In this document: piece by piece, positions 24,072 to 36,400 of the stretch | Layout of the letters: each line of letters begins with the position of its first letter | Numbering within the stretch: position 1 is the stretch's first letter | From: Acanthosoma haemorrhoidale | Taxonomy: Eukaryota; Arthropoda; Insecta; Hemiptera; Acanthosomatidae | Assembly (NCBI GenBank): GCA_930367205.1 | Contig: OV884009.1 | Span: forward strand, 97,485,189-97,549,188 | DNA length: 64,000 nt | Direction: 5' to 3' | Notes under the pieces: model-generated | What the model saw: only the letters and a program-made list of their open reading frames with translations | Database searches by the model: none | Told to the model about the DNA's origin: nothing | Translations under genes and position numbers: made by a program

Positions 24072-26978
24072 TTACAACAAAGAACCCGCTTGTTCCTGAC
24101 ACAATCTTAACACACATTTTTTGTCGCTGTTCAATTGTCCACCCGAATACAGACAAGCAATGCCAGTTGTAGACCTGCCTGTTAATTTATCACCACCAAG
24201 ATCTGCATCAGAATAGCATTGAAGAATTCCGCTTCTATGGTTTTTCTTGTACAATATTCCAAGTTCAGAAGTCCCTTTTAAATAACGAAATATTCGTTTC
24301 ACCCTGGTTATATCACTATCGGAAGGATTATCAAGCATTCTTGAAGCTATGTTGATGAAATAAGCAATATCTGGTCTTGTAAATACCATCAAATACATAA
24401 GTGAACCCACAGCTTCTCTATATTGAAAATTCGTTGTCTTAATGTTTACGTGTTCCTTTTCATTGTCAAAGTCATCCTTTAAAATCGGAGTACTAACAGG
24501 TCGACACTCTTCCATCTGGAATGTTTTGAGAAGTCTCCTAATATAAGAAGATTGGCTTATTTTGATACCTTCCTTGCTCCTGTTAATCTCTAGTCCAAGG
24601 TAGAAATCAGCTAGTTTAGTCTTGATTTTGAACTCCTGTTTTAATTTGTCTAAGATCTCCATTGCTCCCATTAGATCTTCATTTTCTTCATCTTGAGATT
24701 CTCCTTCTTCTTCTTCCGGATCCTCTTCACAATATATGTCAATACCTTTTCCTTCAATTGGATGAAATGAAGATTTTTCACATATCGGTGCTTTGAGTGA
24801 CTCCTGGAATATGACGTCTCTTGATCTAATTAGTTTATTATTTGAGAAGACTCGGTATCCATTGTCCCCATCATATCCAACAAGTACTCCTTGAGTAGCC
24901 TTTTTATCAAATTTTCTTCTATTTTCTTTAGGTACATGGACCCAACATTTGGATCCTATAACACGAAGATTTTTGATTCCCGGTTTTATACCCATCCACT
25001 GTTCAAATGGGGATTTTCCTTTTTCTTTTGATGGACCTGTTCGATTTAATATATAGGCTGAAGCGTTAATCATTTCTGCCCATAGCTCCTTAGGTAGAGA
25101 TTCTTCTCCTGAGTGCATGAGGGCTCTTGCAGTTTCTACAATGGTGCGGTTTTCTCTCTCAGCACAGCCATTTTGTTGTGGCGTGTATGGCATAGTATAT
25201 CTAATTTCAATACCTTTTGATTTGAGGAAGTTTTCTACTCTTTCATTTTTAAACTCTCCGCCATTGTCACATTGAATGCACATTACTTTATGACCTAATT
25301 GAGTAACTTCAGCTAAAAATTCCTTCAATTTTTGAAATACTTCATCCTTGGTTTTAATAAAATAAACTTTTCTAAATTTTGAAAAATCATCCTTAAATAC
25401 GAGAAAATATTTAAAACCACCTTTCGAAGGAATAAAAGGACCACATACATCAGTGTTTATAACCTGACCAGTTTTCTCAGCTCTTTTCCGACGTCCAAAC
25501 TTGAGTCTATGAGCTTTTCCTTTTATGCAGCCCTCACAGAGTTCACCATCAAGAGTTAAGTCTAAATTGAGTTCTCTTTTAATTACTTCCTTCACATGCC
25601 GTTTGTTTTGATGACCCATCCTTTCATGGTAAAGCTGTAATAAATTATGGTCTTTGATAGGAGTAGATAGATTGTTATTTTCTGACTTACAGCTCTCTGT
25701 TGTGGGTACCACCCTAATGGCTAGATTATAGAGACCACCTCCAAATTGACGATTCCCTGACACAAGAGTTTCTTTGCCTTCAAATAATTTACAGCTAACT
25801 GCAGTGGATTCAAATTTACTCTGTGGTCTATGATCTTGAGCCGCTAAAAGCGAAAAAAAATTCTTAGAAATACCCGGAACTAGCCAGGCATTAGTGAGTT
25901 CAAACCTCTTCCAATGGCCGTTGGACGCAGCTTCAATTAAAATAGATCCCTTGCCCAGCGCCTTGACTTGAGAGCCATCAGCCGTAATAATTGCATGGTC
26001 ATCTGTAAATGATTGAAAACTTGTGAACCATTCCCTTCTGCTACATATGTGATGTGTCGCTCCATTGTCCACATACCAAGCCTCACTATTAGTCTCCGAT
26101 GCAAAAACTTCTGAGGTAACTGTTAATAGAGTTGCACCTTCACTTGAATTATTTTGAGGAAATTTAGCTTTAGCAGGCTTAGGCGGTTTGCCATCGGCAA
26201 GCCAAAGCCGACATCTCTGAACTGTGTGACCTCTTTTATCACAGTAGTGGCAAATTATTGAGGTTTTATGAAAATTATTTTTATTCCGAACATGCTTATG
26301 AAATTGAGCAGTGGTCCCCTTAGCAACCAAAACTTCTTCTGAACAACTATCACCCAGGTTGCTCTCAAAAGTACATAATTTTTGGGTAAGATTATTTAGA
26401 CTCCTGTTCCCTTCATTTATGAGTCTCCATCCAGCAGTAAAGGATTTGAATTTGTCAGGAAGGGATTTTAAAATTTTACATATTAGTAAAATATCTTTAT
26501 TATCAGCAGGTTGCTTATCAATTTCCCCTCGCAACTGTTTCCATGCATTGGAAATTCTAGTAATGAATGTAACAGCGTCATCATCTGGCAACCACTTACT
26601 TTCAAAAAATTTATTATACAAATCAAATATTCTGTCTTCTGAAAATGTATCAAAAAGTTGACAAAGTCCCAACCACATATCTCTACTAGACTCATGACGT
26701 CTTACTTTTTCAAACATCTCCTCTGTCATGTTATTGGACATAACTAGTAGTGCCTGGTTGTCAATTTTATTAAATGTAGCTAAAGCTGCTTCATAAGCCT
26801 TCACAGCATTGTTATCAGTTTTATCAGGGTCTAAAGGACACGTGTACGTTCCATCTATTATTTCTATTGCCCTCGATATCATTTTCAATCCCATTCTTAT
26901 TTTCACCTTCCAGTTTTCCCAGTTGCTCTTCCCTTCTAACAGAGCAATCTGAGGAATCATGATTGATTTGGACTCCAT
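24072..26978 (-). CDS. copia Gag-Pol polyprotein, 968 aa, most of RT deleted in frame
   Basis: The order is Gag (1-240), CCHC zinc knuckle C243-x2-C-x4-H-x4-C256, protease D304-N-G-A and integrase. The integrase zinc site has H451, H456, C481 and C484; the core has D510, D571 and E607, which gives D,D(35)E. Linker acidic residues 751-768 are followed abruptly by the palm/thumb end of RT (I-L-D-K-L-K-Q-E-F, 777-785, then F-Y-L-G-L-E-I-N-R). The RT fingers and the Y-x-D-D site, some 250 residues in relatives, are absent without breaking the frame. RNase H starts with Y-S-D-A-D (922-926) but shifts frame after about residue 955. Gag, protease and integrase look intact. The start ATG lies about 80 bases downstream of the primer site. 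Confidence 0.85.
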   Translation of the reverse strand: MESKSIMIPQIALLEGKSNWENWKVKIRMGLKMISRAIEIIDGTYTCPLDPDKTDNNAVKAYEAALATFNKIDNQALLVMSNNMTEEMFEKVRRHESSRDMWLGLCQLFDTFSEDRIFDLYNKFFESKWLPDDDAVTFITRISNAWKQLRGEIDKQPADNKDILLICKILKSLPDKFKSFTAGWRLINEGNRSLNNLTQKLCTFESNLGDSCSEEVLVAKGTTAQFHKHVRNKNNFHKTSIICHYCDKRGHTVQRCRLWLADGKPPKPAKAKFPQNNSSEGATLLTVTSEVFASETNSEAWYVDNGATHHICSRREWFTSFQSFTDDHAIITADGSQVKALGKGSILIEAASNGHWKRFELTNAWLVPGISKNFFSLLAAQDHRPQSKFESTAVSCKLFEGKETLVSGNRQFGGGLYNLAIRVVPTTESCKSENNNLSTPIKDHNLLQLYHERMGHQNKRHVKEVIKRELNLDLTLDGELCEGCIKGKAHRLKFGRRKRAEKTGQVINTDVCGPFIPSKGGFKYFLVFKDDFSKFRKVYFIKTKDEVFQKLKEFLAEVTQLGHKVMCIQCDNGGEFKNERVENFLKSKGIEIRYTMPYTPQQNGCAERENRTIVETARALMHSGEESLPKELWAEMINASAYILNRTGPSKEKGKSPFEQWMGIKPGIKNLRVIGSKCWVHVPKENRRKFDKKATQGVLVGYDGDNGYRVFSNNKLIRSRDVIFQESLKAPICEKSSFHPIEGKGIDIYCEEDPEEEEGESQDEENEDLMGAMEILDKLKQEFKIKTKLADFYLGLEINRSKEGIKISQSSYIRRLLKTFQMEECRPVSTPILKDDFDNEKEHVNIKTTNFQYREAVGSLMYLMVFTRPDIAYFINIASRMLDNPSDSDITRVKRIFRYLKGTSELGILYKKNHRSGILQCYSDADLGGDKLTGRSTTGIACLYSGGQLNSDKKCVLRLCQEQAGSLL

Positions 26979-27060
26979 AATTAAGAGAAAAAAAAAAGAA
27001 CGTACCTCAGAGCACTAGCGTCTTTTCAAATCTTCATTTGGGTATTTCCTTTTAACTTCA

Positions 27061-27076
27061 TGCTGGGCCCATAACC
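27061..27076 (-). other. copia primer-binding site
   Basis: The minus strand reads GGTTATGGGCCCAGCA. Insect copia elements prime from an internal fragment of initiator tRNA-Met with this type of sequence. The LTR therefore ends at 27077 on this side. Confidence 0.65.
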
Positions 27077-27400
27077 TGTTTATGTAATTTGAAAAGAATT
27101 ACCCACTGATGCAATTTTATACTTTTAATGAACACAACATTAATTAGCGGTATCACAATGTACAGCAAACTAGGTTAAACTTAATTCTATAACACTCACA
27201 GAGGTTACTACTGTTAACCCACAGAGGTTCGCGAGGTTGTAATAGAGTGAACAGAAAAATATCGATTTTACAATGAAATAATGTTCATACTTCAACAATA
27301 TGACGATAGGATACTGGCGTGTTAACAAAATACTTATTCATGTTCATGTATGTACAGCAGTTACTGATGTGGTCATAGCTTCTATGATATAGGTATACAA
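27077..27400 (-). repeat. presumed copia 5' LTR
   Basis: Placed only by its position upstream of the primer-binding site. On the plus strand it begins TG at 27077-27078. The outer end near 27400 is a guess because no second copy was found. Confidence 0.4.
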
Positions 27401-27599
27401 CGTTTTTCACTTTTATAGCATTGGTGTATTTATTAAAGCATTTTTGCTTTGTTCAGTATTAATTTTTTTTCCTTTTTTGTTCTCATTAAAAAGCCGCTTA
27501 AACAAAAATTGTGAAAATTCCTCCATTTTAACACGACGAAACAAATCAAAAACCTGAATTGAAACAATTTAAAAATAAACTACTTAATGGTGATATAAA

Positions 27600-28620
27600 A
27601 AATTCAGAATACAGTATACACTCAGGTATTATTATGCACGGTTCTGGAGTTTACATCCCATTTAGTTACATCTTGTAAAAGCTGTGCCAAAATTAAAAAT
27701 AACCTTGAAAAAGCCCCTTTAGATAGTTGAGGTCAGCCCGAGGAGTCATAGCAAGGAATATGCTGGCTCCTTTAAAGTTGCATTTTTTTTGTTGTGGTTG
27801 ACGCTAAAACTAAATTTGGGGTACTAAAGATTGGGCAGAAATTACTGTCACCTAAACCTCCAACCTCAAATTCTACAATAAATGCTTTAAAAGAAATATT
27901 TCAAGAAATGGATTGCCTATTATGTCAGTTTCAGACAATACTACTATTTTTAAATCAGATGAATTTTTAAATTATTGCAAAAATTACAGTATTTCCCAAT
28001 GTTTCTGTGCTCTGAATTATGCTGCTACAAATGGTTTAGCTGAATGGTCTGGTCAAAACTTAAAACAAAAGCTCAAAGCTATGGTAGACGATCCAGGAAC
28101 TCTAAAACAAAAATTAAACGTATTCAAATATCAAACCACTCTCTCTGGCTAATGGTAGACCCCCAGTTGAACTCCATCTAAACAGACAACTTCGAACACG
28201 GTTACATTTAATTAGGCCAGCCAAATTGTATCTATCTTCAAATACAGATATCAAAGTTCGATCTTTTCAATTAGGGAATAGAGTTCAAGTGAGGAATTAC
28301 TCAGCCTCACATCTATAGAACTTCGGAACTGTGATCAAATACCTAGGAAAACTACACTATCTCATTGAGCTGGATCATGGTTATGTAATCAAAAGAAACA
28401 TTAACCAATTATGACATACTGAAGTGGAAACAACACTTTCAAAACCTAAAATTCAATTTCACACACAAAATTGTTATCAAAGCAAGACTTCAAAACCAGA
28501 AATCCGACCATTTATAAATCAAAACCCAGCCATGCCATCTACAGTAAAACAACACCAGCCTTAAATACCACCAAGAAGTAATATTACTCATAAGTGTTAA
28601 AAAGACATCCACTCCGGAAT
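27600..28620 (+). pseudogene. Ty3/gypsy integrase relic (mag-like)
   Basis: Plus-strand pieces include a zinc-finger half with C-K-S-C-A-K-I-K (about 27665) and a V-V-V-D-A-K-T-K-F core start (about 27795). The segment 27913-28152 reads V-S-D-N-x-x-x-F-x-S-D-E-F and N-G-L-A-E, which are the second Asp and the Glu of the DDE site. A C-terminal block reads F-G-T-V-I-K-Y-L-G-K-L-H-Y (about 28320-28360). Stops lie between pieces. Confidence 0.7.
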
Positions 28621-28981
28621 GACGATACTCCTGATATGACTCAACAGTAAGAAACTACTTCAGTGGATAACATGTGAAGGACAGCCAGGAAACCAGAGGA
28701 AATGACATCTGCAGTGAGGCGATCACAGAGGGAGAGTAAGGCTGTAGTCCAACTAAATCTTTGATGTGTTAAATATAAATAGCTACTTAATTAAGTAGTG
28801 GACAGTTGTTATATATTACTATATTTGGCAACACTGTGGTTAAGTAGGACTTGAAAAGGTTCTTTTTGTTATCAATCGATGTTCTACATCTTATACAATG
28901 TGATTAGTTAAGCATGTATTTGTTATTTCTTCTAGATGTACTAAAAACACAAAAGAATTTCATGCAAGAAACTATATAGGC
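28621..28981. other. unassigned sequence
   Basis: It may contain the 3' untranslated end of the preceding gypsy relic. No gene is seen. Confidence 0.3.
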
Positions 28982-29166
28982 GCTTGACTGGCAGCAATAT
29001 CTAGCAAAGTGACCTTGCTCTCTCAAAGACTTAAGTATGTCAGTGCCAAAAGCAGAAAACAAGAAGAGAAGAACTTTCCGATTTTTGGTCTTCAAATCCT
29101 ACTGACATCAGTTAAGTCTTTGAGAGAGCAAGGTCATAACTTTGTTAGATATTGCTGCCACTCAAG
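28982..29166. repeat. foldback (MITE-like) element with about 64-bp inverted arms
   Basis: Left arm 28982-29044 and right arm 29101-29166 are inverted copies with few mismatches. They include the perfect 24-base core gaccttgctctctcaaagac + ttaa. The unpaired centre is about 56 bases. A transcript of either strand would form a long hairpin. Confidence 0.75.
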
Positions 29167-29519
29167 CAGATATAGCATCTTGTTACTGATCCAGTTATTC
29201 TGCCATGATTAATACGTAATGAGAGTACGATACTTCTAGTATCTGAATGTGAACTCCAAACATGTTTCAGTTTCCAGCCTTGAAACAGAGACTTTGATTC
29301 GTTCCCAACCCCTTATTATTTCCTGCATGTACATGTTAAATGAGTCATGTGCTGAGATTTAACCTTCACCCCCCACCCTCAATATGTAAGGATAGATTTT
29401 GACTTAATTTCCATTACTCTCACGTTTCTCTTACTTTTTTATACAAACTCCTAATGGCCAAACTAAAAATTTCTTACCCAAACTTACTTTATTCTCAATT
29501 CATTTCAAAGTTCCTGAGA
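29167..29519. other. unassigned sequence
   Basis: No coding or repeat family recognised. Confidence 0.3.
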
Positions 29520-29760
29520 ACATCAAGGAACGAACAATTGTAATGGGAGATGATGGGGAAAATTGAGCACGTTGAGGGTGGAAATGAATCGCTGGGTGGT
29601 TAGAGAGATTTGCTCTTTCCAGGATAGTTTGGTCAAGAGCATAACAGAGGTTTTTGACTGAAGTGAAGTGGATAGAAATGTTGCTGATAAAGGTAGCAAA
29701 TTAATTAAGTTGATAGGTACATAAACTGCAACTTTTTTTTTTCCCTTTCCTGAGGTCAAA
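29520..29760 (-). pseudogene. CR1/L2-like LINE fragment, relative of 7119-7900
   Basis: DNA and translated similarity to about 7450-7690 is visible. Both share 'gatagtttggtcaa', 'tttttgactgaagt' and 'tgataaaggt' in the same order, and the minus strand reads F-T-S-V-K-N-L in one frame. It is heavily broken. Confidence 0.6.
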
Positions 29761-30059
29761 ACCTTAAATGGGGTTTCCCCACAAGCACATGCTCATGGGG
29801 GTACGTCGCCTGTTGTGCGCGTATTCCGGTGCAATGGGATTGTTGCACTGGTCAGCGCACCTTATGTTATTCTGCAACTTACAAAATATAAACCTTACAA
29901 TAGGCATCTTGACAGGACACTGCAGATTAAGCAGCAGCACCTTATCCTTCACAGGTGTATCCCAGAACGCCATTTGACCTTGATGTAGACTGGAGGAGAA
30001 AACCTACTGCTTTTTATGAGAAGGTCAAACATTTAGCAAACTTAAGTTTTATGCCCTAA

Positions 30060-30245
30060 TCTAAGATAGGATTCTATTAAAGGTACTCAACTCCATCAAA
30101 TAAAAATCAATCCTTGACTTTGTTAAGAGGCCAATAAGATTCCAAGAGGAACATTAAGCATGAATATAGGTACAACTTGGGGGCAGACAAAACTGGCCTA
30201 GTTGTTGGACCAAAAAAACAATATAGGACCCTCCCCTCCATCTAT
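30060..30245. repeat. dispersed repeat, inverted relative of 6085-6260
   Basis: See the shared strings described for 6085-6260; here they occur on the minus strand. Confidence 0.45.
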
Positions 30246-30291
30246 TTATCTGGTGAAGCTTAGTTCTAATATAAAACCAACAGTGACTAAC

Positions 30292-30437
30292 CTGTTTTGG
30301 AGATTTGCAAGATACACACCAATTACCCAAAAATCATAACATACTCGTATCCAAAGTTTTCCAAGAGAAAATGGGTAACTTCTAGTTTTTGAATGTCGAC
30401 TAGACTTTTCACCAAACACAACAGCAAGTTCTTCAAA
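30292..30437 (-). CDS. fifth visible exon of the minus-strand gene
   Basis: 48 codons plus two bases. The acceptor is acttttag and the donor CAG|gttagt. It is entered in phase 0 and left in phase 2. It contains the W-I-R-V / W-V-I-G-V motif. It is not in a long open frame; support comes from both splice signals, the phase match and the protein-like content. Confidence 0.55.
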
Positions 30438-33400
30438 CTAAAAGTTGAAAATAAAATAATTTGTACTATTAAAAGAAAATAATAATGACATGGTTTCAAC
30501 ACAAAGCTTGTGTCTGTATCATACCAAGGGATGAAAATTCATCCTAAAATCAATTATATCAAATCAATAGCTTTGTGTCACTATATTTGAGTCATAGATG
30601 TTTAGGTTGTAAAACATTGATTCTTTTTCATGAGCTAGTTTCTCGACTTTATATATTCAATAGACTAGTTTCGACTTAACCCAGTAGCCAGACATCCTTT
30701 CCTTTAGTAGAAGATCTAACTGATGTTTCCCTAAAACTCTTTGAATGCCTGATCTCTCTCTACTAAGAGTTGTTTGCCAGAGTTTACATGGATCAGTGTT
30801 TTGCTCCAAAGATTCTGCTAAAGGGGTGCTTCAATATTTCATATTGACAGTGCCAATGACACTAAGACGTTTTTTTTTGTAGTATTGGATTATTTTATAA
30901 AGTCAGACAGATATAAAATACATTAGATTTCTGTGGGCACCCCAGAGGTCGGCGATGAGCCAGGTGCCACACCAGATAGAGATAAAATATAGGATTTGAT
31001 ACATTCTGCATTCAGTTGGAACGCACAAGGGCTTTTCTCTGTTACACAGAATTGTTAGCTTTCATTAAACAATAATATTAATCTGTTTTAACAAGGATAT
31101 TTATTGATCGAAATATTCCTGTTAAAATAGTAAAATTGTGTGTTTCAGCTATTCTTCCTGTATTTCATAGTATAGAGAAACCCATAGTTCAATCAGCAAG
31201 AGTCAAAAATTCATAACCCTACATCACTGAAATATTTCCACCAAATATAGATCCTTTCTAACCTCTCCAAACTTCTTGAAAGATTATTAAAATCCTAAAT
31301 TTCATATTTCCTTGAAGAGTCTAAACTTCTGGAAACCTTCCAATTTGGATTTCATCCTAGCTACTCCACTCAATCTTTACTGGCTAACATGGTGAAATTT
31401 AAGTCATTACAGATCAGCAAAACAAAAACAGTCCTAATTCTCCTGGATTTCACAGAAAATCTTTGGCACAATAGACCACTATAAACTTCTTCCCATTTTT
31501 TTTCACAGAAACCCTTTGTGAAAAGAAATTTTTCAAGTCAATCCTTATTTTGTTGTCTGATGTCATTATTATGATTTTTGTTTATTGTCCTCCCTAATTT
31601 CCTCAAACAAATTCTTCTCTCATGTCTTCTTACATTTCGCTTTTGAAAATATCATTTTATAATTGTTATTTTGTAAAATTAGCATAAGTTAGGAATATTT
31701 TATTAGTTTTCCATAGATTTAAGTAATACAATTTAGGTTTAGTGTAAGTAGTACATTTTGTTTAGGGTGCTATTAAATTTTAAGCAGGGTAAAATGTATT
31801 CTTGATGACGGGAGAGGGGGTAGAGAGAGAGGTGGGGACAGACAAGAAGTGGGAGAAAGACATCAGTCAGTGAGAGACAGAGAGATCCAAGACAGCGGTG
31901 GCCAGCTGTTGGATTACCACTCCAATTGGAGGGTTTTTTGTTTTGGACAGTGCAGTGTGATCAATTCCTACTTGTTCTACATTAACAGAAGGGCTTAGGA
32001 CACCGATCTTTTTGCCTACCCATCCAGGGAAATCAAGATAGTTAAATGCATGTAAGGACCTTCAACCCAGAAGAATCACGAGATGTCGCTATGCATAAGC
32101 AAAGTATAACATTTTTGACTTTTTTTGTCTTTGGTTTCATTGAACTTTGGAGAAGCTGTCACTTACTCCTGTGATCTCTCACTCAAACGATCATATACTT
32201 AGTTTCTATTTGTTTTTTTTTACTAGCCAAATTAATTTTTAGTTTATGAACAATTACAGGCCTAATAGGATAGTACTATCTGTATTATTATTAGTTTTAA
32301 AATGCTAGAAGGAACAAATTTGTATGATCTTTTTTTGTTTTTTTTTGTTAATAATTTTTTTTTGTTTTTTTTATGAATCATTTTTATTTAAATACTGATC
32401 TGTTCAATTTTTATTTTTGTTCTTTGCATGGAAGTAATAGGTTGGCCACTACTACTGCGCGCGCGCATTTTCCTGGCTGCGGACTGATGGATACGATTAA
32501 TAATGACCCTACCAACTGTGAACACACTAGTTGCAAGGGTAACTGGGCAGAAGCAAATAAAATTATCAATTCTGCAAGAGTGGAGTGGGCAATTAATTCT
32601 TTTGCTCCCTTCAAATCACCTGGTATTGATGGGATATTCCCAGCCTTGCTACAAAAAGGCCTACCAGTAATTAGGCCCCTTATACTTACCTTGTTAAGGG
32701 GAAGCTTGGCACTGAGCTATATTCCAGTAAGCTGGAGGATGGCAAAAGTGTGTTACATACCAAAACCTGGGAAAGAGTCCTATGACGAACCCAAGTCTTA
32801 CAGACCAATATGTCTGACTTCATTTTTAATGAAGACCTTGGAAAAGGTCATAGACAGACATATTAGGGATGGAATACTGGTAGAACGACCGCTCCATAGC
32901 GCTCAATTCGCATACCAGGCAGGAAAATCCTGTGAAATTGCTCTCCACCACCTGGTTTCTAGGATTGAGAGATCCCTAGTTCATAAAGAAATAATGGTAG
33001 GCATCTTTGTTGATATAGAAGGTGCCTTTGATCACACACCCTATAACACTATGGCATCGGCCTTAGAAAGAAAGGGGATTAGTTCCTTAGCCTCTAGCTG
33101 GATAAACACCATGCTAGAAAATAGGATTTTACAATCACAATTGGGACAAACCAAACTGTGGATGAAGCCAGTGGGAGGATGTCCACAGGGAGGGGTGTTA
33201 TCTCCATTACTGTGGTGTTTGGTCGTTGACTCATTGTTAACAAACCTAAACTCTGCAGGGTTCTACGCACAGGGATATGCTGATGACATTGCTGTGCTCA
33301 TAGGGGGCAAGTTCTCAGTAACCATTTCTGAGTTGCTTTCCGCATCGATGGATCTTTTGAGGGATTGGTGTGAAAAGAATGGTTTAGGAATCAATCCCCA

Positions 33401-36400
33401 GAAGATAAATCTCTGTATCTTCACTAACAAAAGAAATGCTATAGTTAGACCACCCTATATAGGGGGGACACAGGTAAGCATTTGTAGTGAGGTAAAGCAT
33501 CTAGGGGTTACTCTGGATAGTAAATTGGACTGGTCTAAACACATCAGGAATACTACTATGAAGGCACTACGATGCCTCTATGCATGTAAAAGGGCTGTGG
33601 GTAGGACCTGGGGACTACAACCCAGAATGTTATTCTGGCTATATACCGCAGCAGTGAGACCAATGGTGCTCTATGCCTCTATGGTGTGGTGGCACAGAGG
33701 TAGCATTAGTAAAAATAGAACTTTGCTTGGCAAATTACAGAGGCTTTCATGTCTCATGATTACTGGTGCCATGAGTACAACTCCTACTGCTGCAATGGAA
33801 GTCTTATTGAACTTGAATCCACTGCACATAGAAGTAGAAGCGCAAGCCTTGAACGTGGCTTACAGACTTGCGAAATCAGGAACAAGATCCAAAGTCATGA
33901 CCCACATGGGGCATGGGAACTTGTTCAGAAGAATTGATGAGGACGAGGTGCTGTCAATGCACTCTGACCTACAAGTTAAGAAACACACAGACGTCTTATA
34001 CTGTGCGGTAAACACAAAGACCAAACCACATAAACTGTGTAATGGGATTAATTGCTATACAGACGGCTCACTAACAGAAAACGGATCAGGGGCCGGCATA
34101 TGGAGGAAAGATAAACCAGAATCTGGGATTTCTATTCCTTTAGGTAGACACACCTCGGTCTTTCAGGCCGAAGTGATGGCGATCAATGTCTGTACCCAAA
34201 CCTTAATTGGGGAGGGTGTAAGAAACAGACTGATCACAATTTTCACGGATAGCCAGGCAGCCATTGGCGCCCTGAGAAGCTATACGACCAGATCTTATTT
34301 GGTTGAGGAGTGTAAAAACAACCTAAACACACTCTCGCTAGCCAATAAGGTTAGAATCGACTGGGTGCCAGGACACACAGGCATCACAGGCAATGAAAAG
34401 GCAGATGGCCTTGCAAGGGTGGGCTCAGAACAGACACCTCTTGCACCTGAACCCATATGTGGTATCAGCCTCAGCTACGCTAAAAGGCGTATAAAATTAG
34501 CTTTAGAGGACAGGGCAAGACTCTCTTGGAGAGAAACTAAGAAACAGGAACACTCGAAACTGTTTCTTGATGGACCCTGTAAGAAAAGAAGCTCAGTACT
34601 TCTATCAATGGACAGGTGGACACTCAAAAGTGTGACAGGACTCTATACAGGTCACTGTCGGTTAAACAAACACCTCTTTAATTTGGGGATAGTGGGATCA
34701 CCAATCTGCAGATTCTGCAAGAAAGAGGGAGAAACGGCACGTCACATAATATGTGACTGTGATAACCTAGCTAGAAGGCGATACCTTCACTTTGGTAGTG
34801 ATCGCATTGTAGACCCCAAACTATGTGAACTGATGGATCCACTCAGTATCCTCAGATTTGCAAAGGCCGTGGGCCTGTCACATATATAGGACAGGGACAT
34901 GGACGGCGCACAATAGGTCTCACTGAGGCCGCGGTGCACAAATGCCGGAACAAATAAAATAATAAAAATAGGTTGGCCAAAAAGTTTTTTAAAAAAAGTT
35001 ATTTTTTAAGCGAAAATAAGACACAACTTTTAAACACAAAGTGATTTATTCAATCAATGATATAATAGCTGTTTTGTTCCAGTATCTTCTGCCATCTCAT
35101 GGGCAGATTCATAATTCCATGCTCAAAGAATTTCCTATCTTTACTGGCAAAAAAAATTTTCAAGTGGATTTTTACATCTTCTTCAGAGTTGAAGGTCTGT
35201 CCATTCAATAAATTTTGAAGAGCAGGTGGAAATCTGAAGGTGCAAGGCCGGCGAATATGGAGGGTGCAACAAAACTTCCCAGCCAAGCTCCAGTAACTTC
35301 TGCCGCGTCTGCAAAGAAATGTGCGGTCTGGCATTGTTGTGATGGAAGACAATACCCTTATGGTTGGCTAGTTCTGGACGCTTCTGGTGGATGGCTGCAT
35401 TTAATTTGTCCAGCTGGTCACAGTACACATCCGAATTGATGGTCCTGCTCATGGGAAGAAGTTCATAAAAGACAACACCCCTCCAATCCCACCAAATCGA
35501 GAGCATAACCTTCTTTGGGTGAAGTCCTGCTTTGGGGGTTGTTTGTGGTAATTTGCCGTGCTTCCCCCATGAGTGTTTGCGCTCCACATTGTTATAAACG
35601 ATCCACTTTTCATCCCCTGTCATCATTCTCTTCAAAAAAGGATCATTTTCTTCACGTTTCCATAACGAATCGCAGATGGAAATCCTTTGGGCGAGGTTAG
35701 ACTCACTAAGTTGATGGGGAACCCAAACATCGAGCCTGCTCACGTAGCCAAGACTCGATTTGGATATTTTGAGGATAACTGCGATTTCCCTAGTTGTATA
35801 ATGGGGATTGGTGTCAACTAATTCCTTCACTTTGTCGCTGTTAATCTCAGTTGGCCGGCAAGAGCGAGGTGCGTCTTGAACCGAAAAATTTCACGATTGA
35901 AATCTTGAAGGTGAGACCACTTGAAGTTTCGTGACGACAAAAACCGAACGGACTTTTTGGCCAACCTTTTATATTATTGGCCAGGGATGGCAGGACAGGT
36001 TATTTTATTTTATGGACAGGTTAGTAGGTTCGTGACCCCATTTAAAACTTGCTTGACTCATATATCGTCTCAACAAGCCCCTGCAGAACTGTTTAGACAG
36101 CAACGGCTAGTGACTAAACCATGGGAGATCATCATGGTAGAGACATCATGAGACTGATACCACTATCGTCAAAAAGGCACAGACAGGTACCTTTGTACCT
36201 TTTTGTTGTTTGTGATTATTTTAGCAAGTACATAAAGCTGTTTCCTTTGGGAGAAGCCATGTCCAAGAAAATACCTCAACTTGCGGAGGAGGATGCATTC
36301 ATGAAGTTTCAGCGTACCACACGTCACAGCAGTCTATCACTGAGCATGGTGGAATTAAAGGGAAAAGATTTTACAAAGAAAATGGAGGAATACGTCATGA

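Larger units (their letters stand above)
23850..27400 (-). mobile_element. Ty1/copia element with RT deletion
   Basis: One long gag-pol frame (26978-24072), a copia-type primer-binding site at 27061-27076 and an LTR-like region upstream of it identify the element. RNase H continues out of frame to about 23850. I could not find the second LTR on the left side, so the 3' part is probably lost. Confidence 0.75.

Noticed and set aside
29764..29977. Overlapping 69-codon frames on both strands
   Set aside because: Mirror-image frames in a GC-balanced block; one strand weakly resembles a LINE C-terminal region, but no motif is complete and no splice or start context supports a gene.
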